From Methylophaga sp. OBS1 (GTDB lineage: Bacteria > Pseudomonadota > Gammaproteobacteria > Nitrosococcales > Methylophagaceae), in assembly GCF_026319365.1 (NCBI RefSeq), contig NZ_JAPDMS010000005.1:62001-126000 (forward strand): DNA of 64,000 bases. Reading direction: 5' to 3'. The notes under the pieces are model-generated. The model had not been told where the DNA came from, searched no databases, and saw nothing but the letters and a program-made list of their open reading frames with translations. Each line of letters begins with the position of its first letter. The stretch's first letter is position 1. This document shows positions 39,171 through 48,732 of the stretch, piece by piece. The position numbers and the translations under genes were made by a program.

Positions 39171-39223
39171 CCTGGCTGCATGTTTTTCACATGCAGTCAG
39201 GCTCAATTCAGGTATGACCTGAA
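39171..39223 (+). repeat. Two tandem hairpins between cytochrome c4 and resB
   Basis: Hairpin 1 has a 12-bp stem at 39171-39182 and 39190-39201 (one G-T wobble, seven-base loop). Hairpin 2 is TTCAGGT-atg-ACCTGAA at 39207-39223. Neither is followed by a T run. They could slow RNA decay or adjust resB expression. Confidence 0.5.
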
Positions 39224-39237
39224 ATAAGGGCCTCCCG

Positions 39238-41247
39238 ATGTCACAATCCAAGGACTCGAAACTGCCGCAGCGTTCCTTTGCCTGGCGAATATTTCATTTC
39301 CTGGGCAGTATGGAATTCGCCATTACCATGCTGATCACACTGGCGATCGCGTCGGTTATCGGCACAGTCTTACAACAAAATCAGCCTTATCCGGACTACG
39401 TCATCAAGTTCGGCCCATACTGGTTTGAAGTGTTTGAAGCGCTCGGTCTCTATGATGTCTACAGTGCATTGTGGTTTCTGGCAATTCTGGCGCTGCTGGT
39501 GATATCCACCACCGTATGTGTAGTTCGTCATACCCCATCGATGTTCAGGGATATGTTCAATCTTAGGACTCATGTCCAGCACAAATCCCTGCGCAGCATG
39601 CATCATCACGCTCATTGGCAGAAATCAGGTGAGATTGAAGACAACGCCAACTTAATCAGTGACAGACTCGCCGCACTGGGTTTTCGAACCCGCATCACTG
39701 AAAAAGGTGATGATCGTCTGGTGTCGGCAATGCGTGGTGGCATGAACCGACTTGGCTATATCCTGACCCACGTCGCCATCATCGTGATTTGTGTCGGCGG
39801 TCTGCTGGACAGTAATCTGCCGCTCAAGATTGCTGAGTGGCAGGGCCGATTGGACATTGAAACCCGTAACCTGCCGCTGAGTCAGATCCCCAAAGAAAGT
39901 CGTCTTGCGGTTGGGCCACAGGCTTTCCGTGGCAGTGTGAGTATTCCAGAGGGGCGTGCCGCGAGTGTGGTCTATCTGCCGATGCGAGACGGCTATCTGG
40001 TGCAGAATCTGCCTTTTACCATTGAGGTAAAGGAGTTCAGAATTGAACATTATCCGACTGGTCAGCCTAAATCATTCGAGTCAGATCTGGTGATCTACGA
40101 TCCGGATCTGGAACAGCCACTGGAGCAGACGATTGCGGTTAATCACCCTCTGATTCACAAAGGCTATGCTATTTATCAGGCCAGCTTTGGTGATGGCGGC
40201 TCTGAACTGACTATCAATGCCTGGCCGTTGTTTGCCGGCCAGCCGGAACCCACTGAATTGGAAACCCGGGTTTTTGAAACGCAACAGATGCTCTGGGGAA
40301 ACAGGGAATTACAACTGGAAGTGACCGGCTTCCGGCCGTTCAATATCAATCCTGATCCCACCGAAGACAACCCCCGAAACGTCCGTAACTTCGGCCCCAG
40401 CATCCAGTTCAAATTGCGCCGCGAGACCGGTGAAGCAATGGAATTTGAAAACTATATGTACCCGGTTGAGCGCAATGGGCGTGAATTCTTGTTGAGCGGG
40501 GTACGCAATAGTCCTTCCGAAGAGTTCGCCTACCTGTATCTACCGGCTGATGAGGATGGCAGTGTCGAGGGGTTCATTCGATTTCTACATGCTTTGCATA
40601 ATGACGAACAGGTCTCTGCGGTAGCCGCGGAAATGAAGGATGAAACGCTGGTCAGTCTGCAAAGTGAACAGGACAACGTGCTGGGTGACAGTCTGAAACG
40701 TACTCTGGAAACCCTGATGGCGATGTTCGTGCGAGGTGGTTTTGATGAAGTACGTGACTTCATTGAGGAGAGCCTGCCTGAAGTTGAGCGGGAAACACTG
40801 GCGCCAGCCTATCTTGCAATGCTTCGGGAAATGTTGGGGCGGATTTACTTCAACAGTCTCGAATTGGGGGCGGAAGACACCGTATCTGAAGCACAATTGC
40901 TGTTTTTGCAGGATGCCATTGATGCCGTGGGCACGCTGCCACGCTATGGTTCGCCGGTTTATTTATCGCTGACAGCATTCAATCACATCGAATCTACCGG
41001 TCTGCAGATTGCCCGATCGCCGGGTAAAAACGTGGTCTATCTGGGCTGTGCTTTTCTGATCGCCGGGGTGTTTCTGTTGTTCTATTTGCCGCAAAGACGC
41101 TTTTGGGCGTGGCTGAGCCGTGATGGGGAACAGACTCGAATTGACCTGGCCGGTATGACCAATCGCAACCCACGCGAATTTGATGATTATTTCGAACAAA
41201 TTTACACGCAATTGCAGTCGCTGCAGCGGAACTCTGCTGTTGACTGA
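39238..41247 (+). CDS. resB: Cytochrome c biogenesis protein ResB (System II)
   Basis: A 669-residue protein of the ResB/Ccs1 family. Three N-terminal membrane helices (near 20-42, 72-96 and 165-186) and one near the C-terminus (about 595-615) flank a large periplasmic domain. With CcsA it forms the System II haem lyase that transports haem and attaches it to CXXCH apocytochromes. The length fits proteobacterial forms. ccsA follows after 42 bases. Its neighbours include the cytochromes it must mature. Confidence 0.93.
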   Translation: MSQSKDSKLPQRSFAWRIFHFLGSMEFAITMLITLAIASVIGTVLQQNQPYPDYVIKFGPYWFEVFEALGLYDVYSALWFLAILALLVISTTVCVVRHTPSMFRDMFNLRTHVQHKSLRSMHHHAHWQKSGEIEDNANLISDRLAALGFRTRITEKGDDRLVSAMRGGMNRLGYILTHVAIIVICVGGLLDSNLPLKIAEWQGRLDIETRNLPLSQIPKESRLAVGPQAFRGSVSIPEGRAASVVYLPMRDGYLVQNLPFTIEVKEFRIEHYPTGQPKSFESDLVIYDPDLEQPLEQTIAVNHPLIHKGYAIYQASFGDGGSELTINAWPLFAGQPEPTELETRVFETQQMLWGNRELQLEVTGFRPFNINPDPTEDNPRNVRNFGPSIQFKLRRETGEAMEFENYMYPVERNGREFLLSGVRNSPSEEFAYLYLPADEDGSVEGFIRFLHALHNDEQVSAVAAEMKDETLVSLQSEQDNVLGDSLKRTLETLMAMFVRGGFDEVRDFIEESLPEVERETLAPAYLAMLREMLGRIYFNSLELGAEDTVSEAQLLFLQDAIDAVGTLPRYGSPVYLSLTAFNHIESTGLQIARSPGKNVVYLGCAFLIAGVFLLFYLPQRRFWAWLSRDGEQTRIDLAGMTNRNPREFDDYFEQIYTQLQSLQRNSAVD

Positions 41248-41289
41248 TGTTCTTAGGTTCTACATGCGACAGCGCATTACGAGACGGAT

Positions 41290-42444
41290 ATGAGCACACA
41301 ACTTTCTACTGTTGATTCTGGAAAAACCAACCTGGCCGCCTGGATATGGCGATTATTGATGGCGCTGTCGGCTGTTGGTCTGATTGCCTTCTATGGCGAA
41401 ATCCTTGATGGCTATGAAGTGAGTATTATCATCCTCACCGGGATCTCTATGGCCTGGCTGGGTCAGTACTGGCCTGGATATCGCTGGCATACCTTAACGG
41501 TTGCAGTGCTGAGTCTGATTGCTGTGTCGATTTATGGTGATGACCTGGCTCGCGCTGACACGAGTTTCTGGCTTAATTATGTACTTGCCAGTCAGTCAGC
41601 CTTTATGTGGATGAGCGCACTGTTCGTCATGGCGACCGCAACTTATTTTGGCGGGCTGATCTTTCACTCTGAGTTTACTGAAAAAGTGGCCAGCTTCCTG
41701 ACCTGGGCGGCGACCACTATGGGTATGATTGGTTTGATGGTGCGTTGGCGCGAATCGTACCTGCTGGGTGCCGATATCGGTCATATTCCGGTCAGTAACC
41801 TCTATGAAGTGTTCATCCTGTTTGCCGTTGTGACTGCATTGCTTTACCTGTTCTATGAACGCCGCTACCAGACACGTAGCCTGGGCGGGTTTGTGTTATT
41901 GGTAATCAGTGCCGCCGTTGTTTTCCAGCTCTGGTATACCTTCGACCGTCAAGCCCATCAAATCGAACCGCTGGTACCGGCATTGCAGAGTTATTGGATG
42001 AAAATTCATGTGCCGGCCAATTTTGTTGGCTATGGTGCTTTTGCCATGGCCGCCATGATAGCGGTGGCCTACTTACTGGTTAACAGACAGACTGGTAAAG
42101 CCTCAGTCAGCCGTTGGGTACAGAAGATGCCGTCGCTGGCTTTGATGGATGACCTGATGTACAAAACCATCGCGCTGGGTTTTGCCTTTTTCACTCTGGC
42201 AACCATTCTCGGTGCGCTGTGGGCCGCAGAAGCCTGGGGAGGCTACTGGTCATGGGATCCGAAAGAAACCTGGGCGTTGATTGTCTGGCTCAACTACGCT
42301 GCCTGGCTGCATATGCGCATGACTAAGGGCTGGCATGGAGGGCCAATGGCCTGGTGGGCCATTGTAGGCCTGTTTGTGACTCTTTTTGCCTTCCTCGGTG
42401 TCAATATGTTTTTATCCGGGTTGCACTCTTACGGTACGCTCTAA
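41290..42444 (+). CDS. ccsA: Cytochrome c biogenesis protein CcsA/ResC (System II)
   Basis: A 384-residue integral membrane haem-handling protein with about eight hydrophobic helices and the tryptophan-rich WWD motif near WGGYWSWDPKETWALIVWLNY, flanked by conserved histidines (LHMRMTKGWHGG). It pairs with ResB as the haem lyase. It lies directly after resB and 17 bases before dsbA. Confidence 0.94.
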   Translation: MSTQLSTVDSGKTNLAAWIWRLLMALSAVGLIAFYGEILDGYEVSIIILTGISMAWLGQYWPGYRWHTLTVAVLSLIAVSIYGDDLARADTSFWLNYVLASQSAFMWMSALFVMATATYFGGLIFHSEFTEKVASFLTWAATTMGMIGLMVRWRESYLLGADIGHIPVSNLYEVFILFAVVTALLYLFYERRYQTRSLGGFVLLVISAAVVFQLWYTFDRQAHQIEPLVPALQSYWMKIHVPANFVGYGAFAMAAMIAVAYLLVNRQTGKASVSRWVQKMPSLALMDDLMYKTIALGFAFFTLATILGALWAAEAWGGYWSWDPKETWALIVWLNYAAWLHMRMTKGWHGGPMAWWAIVGLFVTLFAFLGVNMFLSGLHSYGTL

Positions 42445-42461
42445 AACGAAAGGATATGAAG

Positions 42462-43091
42462 ATGACTAAATTTTTCTCAATGCTGGCCGCAGGCCTACTT
42501 GCTGGCCTGGTATCGCTGTCTGTCTGGGCAGTGCCGCTGTCTTACGTCGAGGGCACACATTATTTCCCTACGGCTGAAAAAATGACGACCACCGATGCTG
42601 AGAAAATTGTGGTAGTGGAAATGTTTTCCTACACCTGTCCCCATTGTTTTGCATTGGAGCCGGAAATTGAAGAATGGAAAAAAACACTTTCCGATGATGT
42701 GAAGTTTGTGAAAGTCCCAGCGATCTTCCGTGACAGCTGGCTGGAACTGGCCCGTGTCTATTACGCGGCTGAAGCCTCTGGTGATCTGGAGATGCTGCAT
42801 CCCAAACTTTTTAATGCCATCCATGTGGAAAAACGCCGTTTGAGTACCGAAGACCAACTGCTGGATTTTGTTGAAGAGCAGGGGATTGATCGTGAAGCTT
42901 TTGCTAAAACAATGAATTCCTTCAGCGTCAAAGGCAAAGTGAAAAATGCACTGATTATGAGCCGCAATTCTGGTATCACCGGTGTGCCGGCCTTTATCGT
43001 TGAGGGGGAATACCGGACCAATGCCAGCAGTGCTGGTGGCAGTGAACAGCTATTCGAAGTGGTGGATATGTTGATTGAGCAATCACGTTAG
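42462..43091 (+). CDS. dsbA: Thiol:disulfide interchange protein DsbA
   Basis: A 209-residue periplasmic thioredoxin-fold oxidase that introduces disulfides into secreted proteins. Signal peptide about 1-23 (SVWAVP), redox site CPHC at 59-62, and the cis-proline region TGVPAFIV. ATG 42462 is preferred since AAGGA precedes it at seven bases; ATG 42456 would be too close to it. Position after ccsA suggests joint control with cytochrome maturation, which also deals with CXXCH cysteines. Confidence 0.93.
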   Translation: MTKFFSMLAAGLLAGLVSLSVWAVPLSYVEGTHYFPTAEKMTTTDAEKIVVVEMFSYTCPHCFALEPEIEEWKKTLSDDVKFVKVPAIFRDSWLELARVYYAAEASGDLEMLHPKLFNAIHVEKRRLSTEDQLLDFVEEQGIDREAFAKTMNSFSVKGKVKNALIMSRNSGITGVPAFIVEGEYRTNASSAGGSEQLFEVVDMLIEQSR

Positions 43092-43112
43092 TGACATGCC
43101 GCTGATGCCACG

Positions 43113-43142
43113 AAAAAAGCCCGGCTTGTCCGGGCTTTTTTT
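43113..43142. terminator. Bidirectional terminator between dsbA and mltF
   Basis: A 9-bp stem AAAGCCCGG / CCGGGCTTT with a 5-base loop, flanked by A and T runs, serves both convergent genes. Confidence 0.9.
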
Positions 43143-44535
43143 ATAATGCGGCTGGTAAAGGCTCTTCCACCGGGGGCGCTTCAATAACAGGCACCGCAGC
43201 ATCGTCATGATGTAGCAGAATATCCAGATAGCGGCGGATATTCTGTACATAACGAACCGGTTCACTACCACGTGCATAACCATAGCGGGTTTGGGAAAAC
43301 CATTTCTGCTTCGACAGCAAGGGCAGGTGTTCCCGGACGTCTGTCCAAAGATTGGGATCTTTACCCTGAATTTCCGTCAATACTCTCGCATCTTCCAGAT
43401 GACCCATACCAATATTGTAGGCGGCCAGTGCAAACCAGATGCGGTCAGCAGGCTGAATGCCGTCAGGCAGGCGCTCATAGATCGAAGCCAGGTAGCCGGC
43501 GCCGGCGAAAATACTCTGTTCCGGGTCCTCACGGTCAGTGACATCCATTTCTTTGGCGGTGGCACGGGTCAGCATCATCAGCCCTTTCACCCCGGTGCTG
43601 GATACAGCTTCCGGGTTCCAGTGTGATTCCTGATAGGACATGGCTGCCAGCAGGTGCCAGTCAAAACCGAATTGTTCGCCAGCTTGCTGGAACATATCTT
43701 TGTAGCGTGGCAGATGGGTCTGAATCCGTCGATGAACAGCGCGGGTGTCGACATAGTCAAAGCGTCGAATATGGCCATAATATTTCTCGATCAGCTTGTC
43801 CAGCTCACCGGAAGCTTCCATATCGTGAAAAAAGGCGAGCACTTCCAGGTAAAGAGAGTCGTCGTCTGACAATGGCATTGCCCAACCCAGTGGTTGTGGC
43901 TCTGAGATATCAAAGGCGACACGTAACTCAGGGAGCAGTCCTTGATTGGCTGACATTTCATTGGAATCGACCACGGTGTAATCGATAAGCTCCAGCTGAA
44001 CCAGTTCCAGCAGACCACTGTTATCCAGCTCTTCATTTTCCCGCCAGTCCAGTTCCGGAATTTCTTCCTGCAGAGACGCTAATTGCTCAACATGGCTGCT
44101 TTTGGCGACGACTTCCAGTTGACCATCAGTAATGTCGGTGATGTCCTTTGGTTTCCCTGTGCCATGTTTGTACACCAGTTGTTGAGTCACTTCATGGTAG
44201 ACCGGTCCGAAACGAATGCGGTTTTTGCGTTGCTCCGTCACGGTGAGGCCTGCTGCAGCGATGTCGGCCTTGCCCTGTTCAATCAGACTGAGCACATTGC
44301 CGAGATTGTCGGGCACGATGACTTTCAGGTCGACTCCCAGTCGTTCGGCAAAGCGCTGTGCCAGTTCGTACTCAAACCCTGCCAGCGTGTCACCTTTGAC
44401 ATAATAGCTGGTCAGACTATAACGGCTCAGAACACGCAACTCTCCGCGATCCTGAATTTGCTGAAGGTGTGGTTGGGCTTCGCTACAGGCTGCAGTCATG
44501 CAAACAGCCAGCAGGAAAATGATTAGGCGTTTCAA
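43141..44535 (-). CDS. mltF: Membrane-bound lytic transglycosylase MltF
   Basis: A 464-residue outer-membrane lipoprotein. The lipobox TAAC puts the lipid cysteine at residue 17. Residues about 30-255 form a solute-binding-like (SBP3) regulatory domain, and about 285-430 an SLT family 1 catalytic domain with the catalytic glutamate in SYQESHW (about Glu303). It cleaves peptidoglycan with 1,6-anhydro product formation. The TTG at 44535 was chosen because AGAGGA lies seven bases before it; a GTG six codons upstream lies in front of that site. Confidence 0.93.
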   Translation of the reverse strand: MKRLIIFLLAVCMTAACSEAQPHLQQIQDRGELRVLSRYSLTSYYVKGDTLAGFEYELAQRFAERLGVDLKVIVPDNLGNVLSLIEQGKADIAAAGLTVTEQRKNRIRFGPVYHEVTQQLVYKHGTGKPKDITDITDGQLEVVAKSSHVEQLASLQEEIPELDWRENEELDNSGLLELVQLELIDYTVVDSNEMSANQGLLPELRVAFDISEPQPLGWAMPLSDDDSLYLEVLAFFHDMEASGELDKLIEKYYGHIRRFDYVDTRAVHRRIQTHLPRYKDMFQQAGEQFGFDWHLLAAMSYQESHWNPEAVSSTGVKGLMMLTRATAKEMDVTDREDPEQSIFAGAGYLASIYERLPDGIQPADRIWFALAAYNIGMGHLEDARVLTEIQGKDPNLWTDVREHLPLLSKQKWFSQTRYGYARGSEPVRYVQNIRRYLDILLHHDDAAVPVIEAPPVEEPLPAAL

Positions 44536-44632
44536 GCAACATCCTCTTAACACAAACAGGGTAATTATCCCTTGTTATCGACCTTATTGCACCTGAGACA
44601 GTTTTTGCCAGAGGCAAATATCACTGTTTTTA

Positions 44633-44660
44633 TTGGCAAAAATCATAAATCGATTATAAT
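44633..44660 (+). promoter_or_regulatory. Sigma-70-type promoter of trhP
   Basis: TTGGCA at 44633-44638 and a perfect TATAAT at 44655-44660 are spaced by 16 bp, some 30 bases upstream of the chosen trhP start. Confidence 0.7.
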
Positions 44661-44690
44661 TCACGCTTTTTTTATGTGGATATAAGCCTG

Positions 44691-46037
44691 ATGAATGCGC
44701 CCGAATTATTGCTTCCTGCCGGCAGCCTCGAACATATGCGTTATGCCTATGCTTTCGGTGCCGATGCCGTCTATGCCGGACAGCCGCGCTACAGTTTGCG
44801 TGTCAGAAATAATGACTTTCACAAATTGCCGGTACTGGCGCAGGGGATTGAGGAGGCGCATCAGCGAGGCAAGAAATTTTTTGTTGCCAGTAACCTGATG
44901 CCACATAACGCCAAGCTCAAGACTTATATGGCGGATATGGAACCGGTGATTGAGATGGGCCCGGATGCACTGATCATGGCTGACCCCGGTCTGATCATGA
45001 TGGTCCGGGAACGATGGCCGGAGATACCGGTGCATTTATCGGTGCAGGCCAATACGGTGAATTATCAGGCAGTGAAGTTCTGGCAGTCGCTGGGGCTGAG
45101 CCGGGTGATTTTGTCCAGAGAGCTGTCGCTGGATGAGATTGAGGAAATTCGTCAGCAATGCCCGGAAATGGAACTGGAAGTGTTTGTGCACGGTGCGCTT
45201 TGTATCGCTTATTCAGGTCGCTGTTTACTGTCCGGCTACTTTAACCACCGTGATCCGAATCAGGGGACTTGTACCAATGCCTGCCGCTGGGAATATAAAA
45301 CACACAGCAGTGATGGCAATGATGATGATCCGCAGAAAATCGATTTTCAGGCTTTTGATGCGATGAACCAGAGTGGTTTGTCAGACTGCGGTGGTCAGGA
45401 ACGGCATCCACTGGCTGATCAGGTATATCTGATAGAGGAAAAAAATCGTCCCGGTGAAATGATGCCGATCTTCGAGGATGAACACGGCACTTATATCATG
45501 AACTCGAAAGATCTTCGTGCGGTGCAGCATATAGACCGGCTGGTGAAGATCGGCGTCGACTCGCTCAAGATCGAGGGGCGTACCAAGTCGGTCTATTATG
45601 TTGCCCGTACCGCGCAGATTTACCGTCAGGCCATTGATGATGCGAGGGCTGGTAAAGCCTTCGACCCCACGCTGATTGGCAAGCTGGATAATCTTGCTAA
45701 TCGTGGCTATACCGATGGTTTCTATCAACGGCATCCGACGCAGGAACAGCAGAATTATCTGCATGGTTATTCCAGCAGCGAGCGTCAGCAGTATGTCGGC
45801 GAGGTGTCAGGGATTGATCAGGACAGGCAATTGTTGAAAGTGGATGTTAAAAACCGTTTTGCTGCCGGTGACCGGCTGGAGTTGATTACGCCCTCAGGCA
45901 ATCGGGAGTTCGTGCTGGAGCAACTGTGGAATCAGCAATTAGAATCTGTTGAGGTCGCGCCCGGCAGTGGCCATCAGGTTTACATCCCTTATCAGGGGCT
46001 GGCGCCGGAAAGGGCGATAGTCGCTAAATATCTTTAA
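44691..46037 (+). CDS. trhP: tRNA 5-hydroxyuridine synthesis peptidase-like protein TrhP (YegQ)
   Basis: A 448-residue U32-family protein, strongly like E. coli YegQ throughout (AGQPRYSLRVRNN, MGPDALIMADPGLIM, VILSRELSLDEIEEI). The central cysteine-rich run, HGALCIAYSGRC, then GTCTNACRW, is the U32 iron-sulfur binding site. TrhP acts with prephenate to hydroxylate U34 in some tRNAs. I chose ATG 44691; a GTG 15 bases upstream gives a slightly longer protein. It converges with tadA, stops overlapping by four bases. Confidence 0.9.
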   Translation: MNAPELLLPAGSLEHMRYAYAFGADAVYAGQPRYSLRVRNNDFHKLPVLAQGIEEAHQRGKKFFVASNLMPHNAKLKTYMADMEPVIEMGPDALIMADPGLIMMVRERWPEIPVHLSVQANTVNYQAVKFWQSLGLSRVILSRELSLDEIEEIRQQCPEMELEVFVHGALCIAYSGRCLLSGYFNHRDPNQGTCTNACRWEYKTHSSDGNDDDPQKIDFQAFDAMNQSGLSDCGGQERHPLADQVYLIEEKNRPGEMMPIFEDEHGTYIMNSKDLRAVQHIDRLVKIGVDSLKIEGRTKSVYYVARTAQIYRQAIDDARAGKAFDPTLIGKLDNLANRGYTDGFYQRHPTQEQQNYLHGYSSSERQQYVGEVSGIDQDRQLLKVDVKNRFAAGDRLELITPSGNREFVLEQLWNQQLESVEVAPGSGHQVYIPYQGLAPERAIVAKYL

Positions 46038-46483
46038 CGGCGGGCACGGAAGAAAGCACGCAGCATCTCGCTGCTTTGTTCAGCCATAAGCCCGGACTCG
46101 CATTGCACGCGGTGGTTGAGATTAGGTAGTGAAAACACATCGACACAACTGCCGGCGGCGCCGGTTTTAGGTTCGCTGGTGGCATAAACCAGGCGGTTAA
46201 TGCGGGCATGCACCAGCGCGCCGGCGCACATCACACAGGGTTCCAGTGTGACATAGAGATCGGCACCGGGAAGGCGGTAATTATTCTGAGACAGGCAGGC
46301 CTGACGCAGCGCAATAATCTCGGCGTGCGCAGTGGCATCATGCGCTGTAATCGGATGATTCCAGCCCTCACCGATGATTTCATCATTCAACACAACCACT
46401 GCGCCAACCGGGACTTCACCCTCGGCTTCCGCATGCCGTGCCAGCTCCAGCGCCCGTTGCATCCAGCGACTGTCGTCAGACAT
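46034..46483 (-). CDS. tadA: tRNA-specific adenosine deaminase TadA
   Basis: A 149-residue zinc deaminase making inosine at position 34 of tRNA-Arg(ACG). Zinc and catalytic residues are His53 and Glu55 in HAE, and Cys83 and Cys86 in EPCVMC. ATG 46483 is preferred with GGA seven bases upstream. The gene overlaps the waaA 3' end by eight bases. Confidence 0.95.
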   Translation of the reverse strand: MSDDSRWMQRALELARHAEAEGEVPVGAVVVLNDEIIGEGWNHPITAHDATAHAEIIALRQACLSQNNYRLPGADLYVTLEPCVMCAGALVHARINRLVYATSEPKTGAAGSCVDVFSLPNLNHRVQCESGLMAEQSSEMLRAFFRARR

Positions 46484-47786
46484 CAATATTCCGTTTGATC
46501 AGGTTCAGCAGGCGTTTGCTGGCACCCTGACTATGCTTAATCAGGTTCTGCCCCGCCTGACCCATATCAGCGCGCTTCTGCGGGTTTCTGAGTAAATCCG
46601 TTACCGTATCTGCCAGGCTCTCGCTGCTATCAATCTGTACTGCGGCTCCAGCCTCCAGAAATTGACGACTGATTTCACTGAAATTGAAGTAATGCGGGCC
46701 GATGATCACCGCACGTCCCAGTGCGGCCGGTTCCAGCAGATTATGACCGCCCCTGGGTACCAGACTGCCACCGACAAATGCGATATCAGCCGTGCCGTAA
46801 AATAACGGCAGTTCGCCCATGGTATCGATGACCAGCACCTGAATATCACGGCTGCACATCCCGTTATCGCTACGTCGCAGAATCTTGAAACCACTGCGCT
46901 GACTTAATGCCGCGACTTTGTCAAAACGCTCCGGATGACGTGGTACCAGGATCAGCAGCAAATCCGGAAACTCGGCACGGATTTTACGTGACGCGTTGAG
47001 AATAATCTCGTCCTCACCTTCGTGGGTGCTGGCGGCGATAAATACCGGTCGGTTACCCCAGATACTGCGCAGCGCTTCAGCTTCTTCTGTCAGACTGGCG
47101 GGCAGGGTGATTTCAAACTTAAGATTACCGACGGCATGGACACTTTCTTTATCAGCTCCCAGCGCGACAAAACGCTGCCGATCATCCTGAGATTGTGCCG
47201 CGATCAGTGTGAACTGCTGCAACATGCGCTGGCTGAGCTTGGCAATTTTTTGATAGCCAGCAGCGGATCGGGCTGAGAGCCGGGCATTAGCGAGCACCAT
47301 GGGGATCTCCAGCGCGTCAGCATAATGAATCAGATTAGGCCAGAGCTCGGTTTCCATAATGATGCCCAGTTCCGGTCGCGCCGATTTCAGAAAACGCCGG
47401 ACCGCGAAAGGCAGGTCATAAGGAAGGTAACAATGCAGAACCCTATCGCCGTAGAGACTGGTGACCCGAGCACTGCCGGTCGGGGTCATGGTGGTAATCA
47501 GAATCTGATGTGATGGGTACTGAGTCTGTAGCGCCTCGACCAGGGGTCTGGCTGCCTCAACTTCCCCGACAGAGACTGCATGAACCCAGAGCAACGGTTT
47601 CTCGGCTGAGGGGGCAGGTTTGATACCGAAACGTTCATCCCAGCGTTTGAAATACGCAGAAGCACGACTGCCGCGCCAAATCAGGCGGAGCATAATCAGG
47701 GGCAGCGCCAGGATGAAAACAAAGCTGTATAAAAATCTCAATTCAGACTCATTGGATAAGCGGAAATCGAGCAGGAATGATAGCAT
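46476..47786 (-). CDS. waaA: 3-deoxy-D-manno-octulosonic acid (Kdo) transferase
   Basis: A 436-residue inner-membrane glycosyltransferase (GT30) that adds Kdo to lipid IVA. One N-terminal membrane helix (about 20-38), then WVHAVSVGEVEAARPLV near 68-84 and EMELWPNLI-type sequence (here METELWPNLI), and a C-terminal half with GSLVPRGGHNLLEPA. The start is uncertain: ATG 47786 leaves just 31 bases before the divergent lpxL; a TTG at 47738 gives the family-typical start LRFLYS. Lipid A genes lie next to each other here. Confidence 0.93.
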   Translation of the reverse strand: MLSFLLDFRLSNESELRFLYSFVFILALPLIMLRLIWRGSRASAYFKRWDERFGIKPAPSAEKPLLWVHAVSVGEVEAARPLVEALQTQYPSHQILITTMTPTGSARVTSLYGDRVLHCYLPYDLPFAVRRFLKSARPELGIIMETELWPNLIHYADALEIPMVLANARLSARSAAGYQKIAKLSQRMLQQFTLIAAQSQDDRQRFVALGADKESVHAVGNLKFEITLPASLTEEAEALRSIWGNRPVFIAASTHEGEDEIILNASRKIRAEFPDLLLILVPRHPERFDKVAALSQRSGFKILRRSDNGMCSRDIQVLVIDTMGELPLFYGTADIAFVGGSLVPRGGHNLLEPAALGRAVIIGPHYFNFSEISRQFLEAGAAVQIDSSESLADTVTDLLRNPQKRADMGQAGQNLIKHSQGASKRLLNLIKRNIDV

Positions 47787-47817
47787 AGGCGCAACCTTGA
47801 GTACTGAACACGCCTTG

Positions 47818-48732
47818 ATGAAAATTTTCCAGAAACAGTTCCTTCACCCGCGCTACTGGTCAAGTTGGCTGGGGCTGACCCTGATGCGTCTTTCTGTCTA
47901 TCTGCCGGGGCGATTACAGGTCATAATCGGTCAGAGCCTCGGACTGTTGATGCGTCCTTTTATGGGGGCACGGGCCAAAATCGCCCGTCGTAATATTGAA
48001 TTAAGCTTCCCTGAACTCAGCCCGTCGGAACAGGAACGACTGGTCAAGCGCAGCCTGACCACGATGGGCATGATGATGATTGAGACGGCGATGAGCTGGT
48101 GGGCCAGTGATAAGCGTCTGTTGAAACGGGTCCGCTATGAGGGGCTGGAACATCTGGAACAGGCCAAGGCTGAAGGCAAGGGCGTGATTCTGCTCACCGG
48201 TCATTTCACCAGTATGGAGTTGGGGGGCCGGCTGATCATGCTGAAAACGCCGGCTTATGTGATGTTTCGGCAGCTTAAGAATCCGCTGTTTAATGCCGTG
48301 ATGATGCGTTCAAGAACTTTTCATAGCGAGGGTATCGTCCTGCGTGATGATCCACGCTCAATGCTGCGGGCTCTCAAGAAAAACAAAGTGGTCTGGTATG
48401 CCCCGGACCAGGACTTTGGCAAACGCACAGCCGTGTTTGCCAAATTCTTCGGTGTACAGGCGGCGACGATTGTAGCGACAGCCAGAATGGTCAAAATGAC
48501 CGGCGCCAGAATCGTGCCTTTTGTGCCGCGCCGTGAAAAAGACGGCAGCTATACCATCAGTATCGGTAAGCCCTGGGAGGACTATCCGACCGGTGATGAT
48601 CTGCTCGACGCGCAGCGTATTAACGACTGGCTCGAGCAGGAAATTCGCCGCTCACCGGAGCAATATCTGTGGGTTCACCGCCGCTTTAAAACTCAGCCGG
48701 AAGGCAAGGGCCTGCTTTACAAGAAGCTTTAA
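47818..48732 (+). CDS. lpxL: Lipid A biosynthesis lauroyltransferase LpxL-like
   Basis: A 304-residue LpxL/HtrB-family acyltransferase, one N-terminal anchor, catalytic HFTSME (His129, Glu134, HX4E), and the conserved VWYAPDQDFG, VPFVPRR and PEQYLWVHRRFKTQPEG. It adds a secondary acyl chain to Kdo2-lipid A. The ATG at 47818 matches the family start (F-L-H-P-R-Y-W); the ribosome-binding site is weak. It converges with the PagL-like gene, whose stop is adjacent. Confidence 0.92.
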   Translation: MKIFQKQFLHPRYWSSWLGLTLMRLSVYLPGRLQVIIGQSLGLLMRPFMGARAKIARRNIELSFPELSPSEQERLVKRSLTTMGMMMIETAMSWWASDKRLLKRVRYEGLEHLEQAKAEGKGVILLTGHFTSMELGGRLIMLKTPAYVMFRQLKNPLFNAVMMRSRTFHSEGIVLRDDPRSMLRALKKNKVVWYAPDQDFGKRTAVFAKFFGVQAATIVATARMVKMTGARIVPFVPRREKDGSYTISIGKPWEDYPTGDDLLDAQRINDWLEQEIRRSPEQYLWVHRRFKTQPEGKGLLYKKL

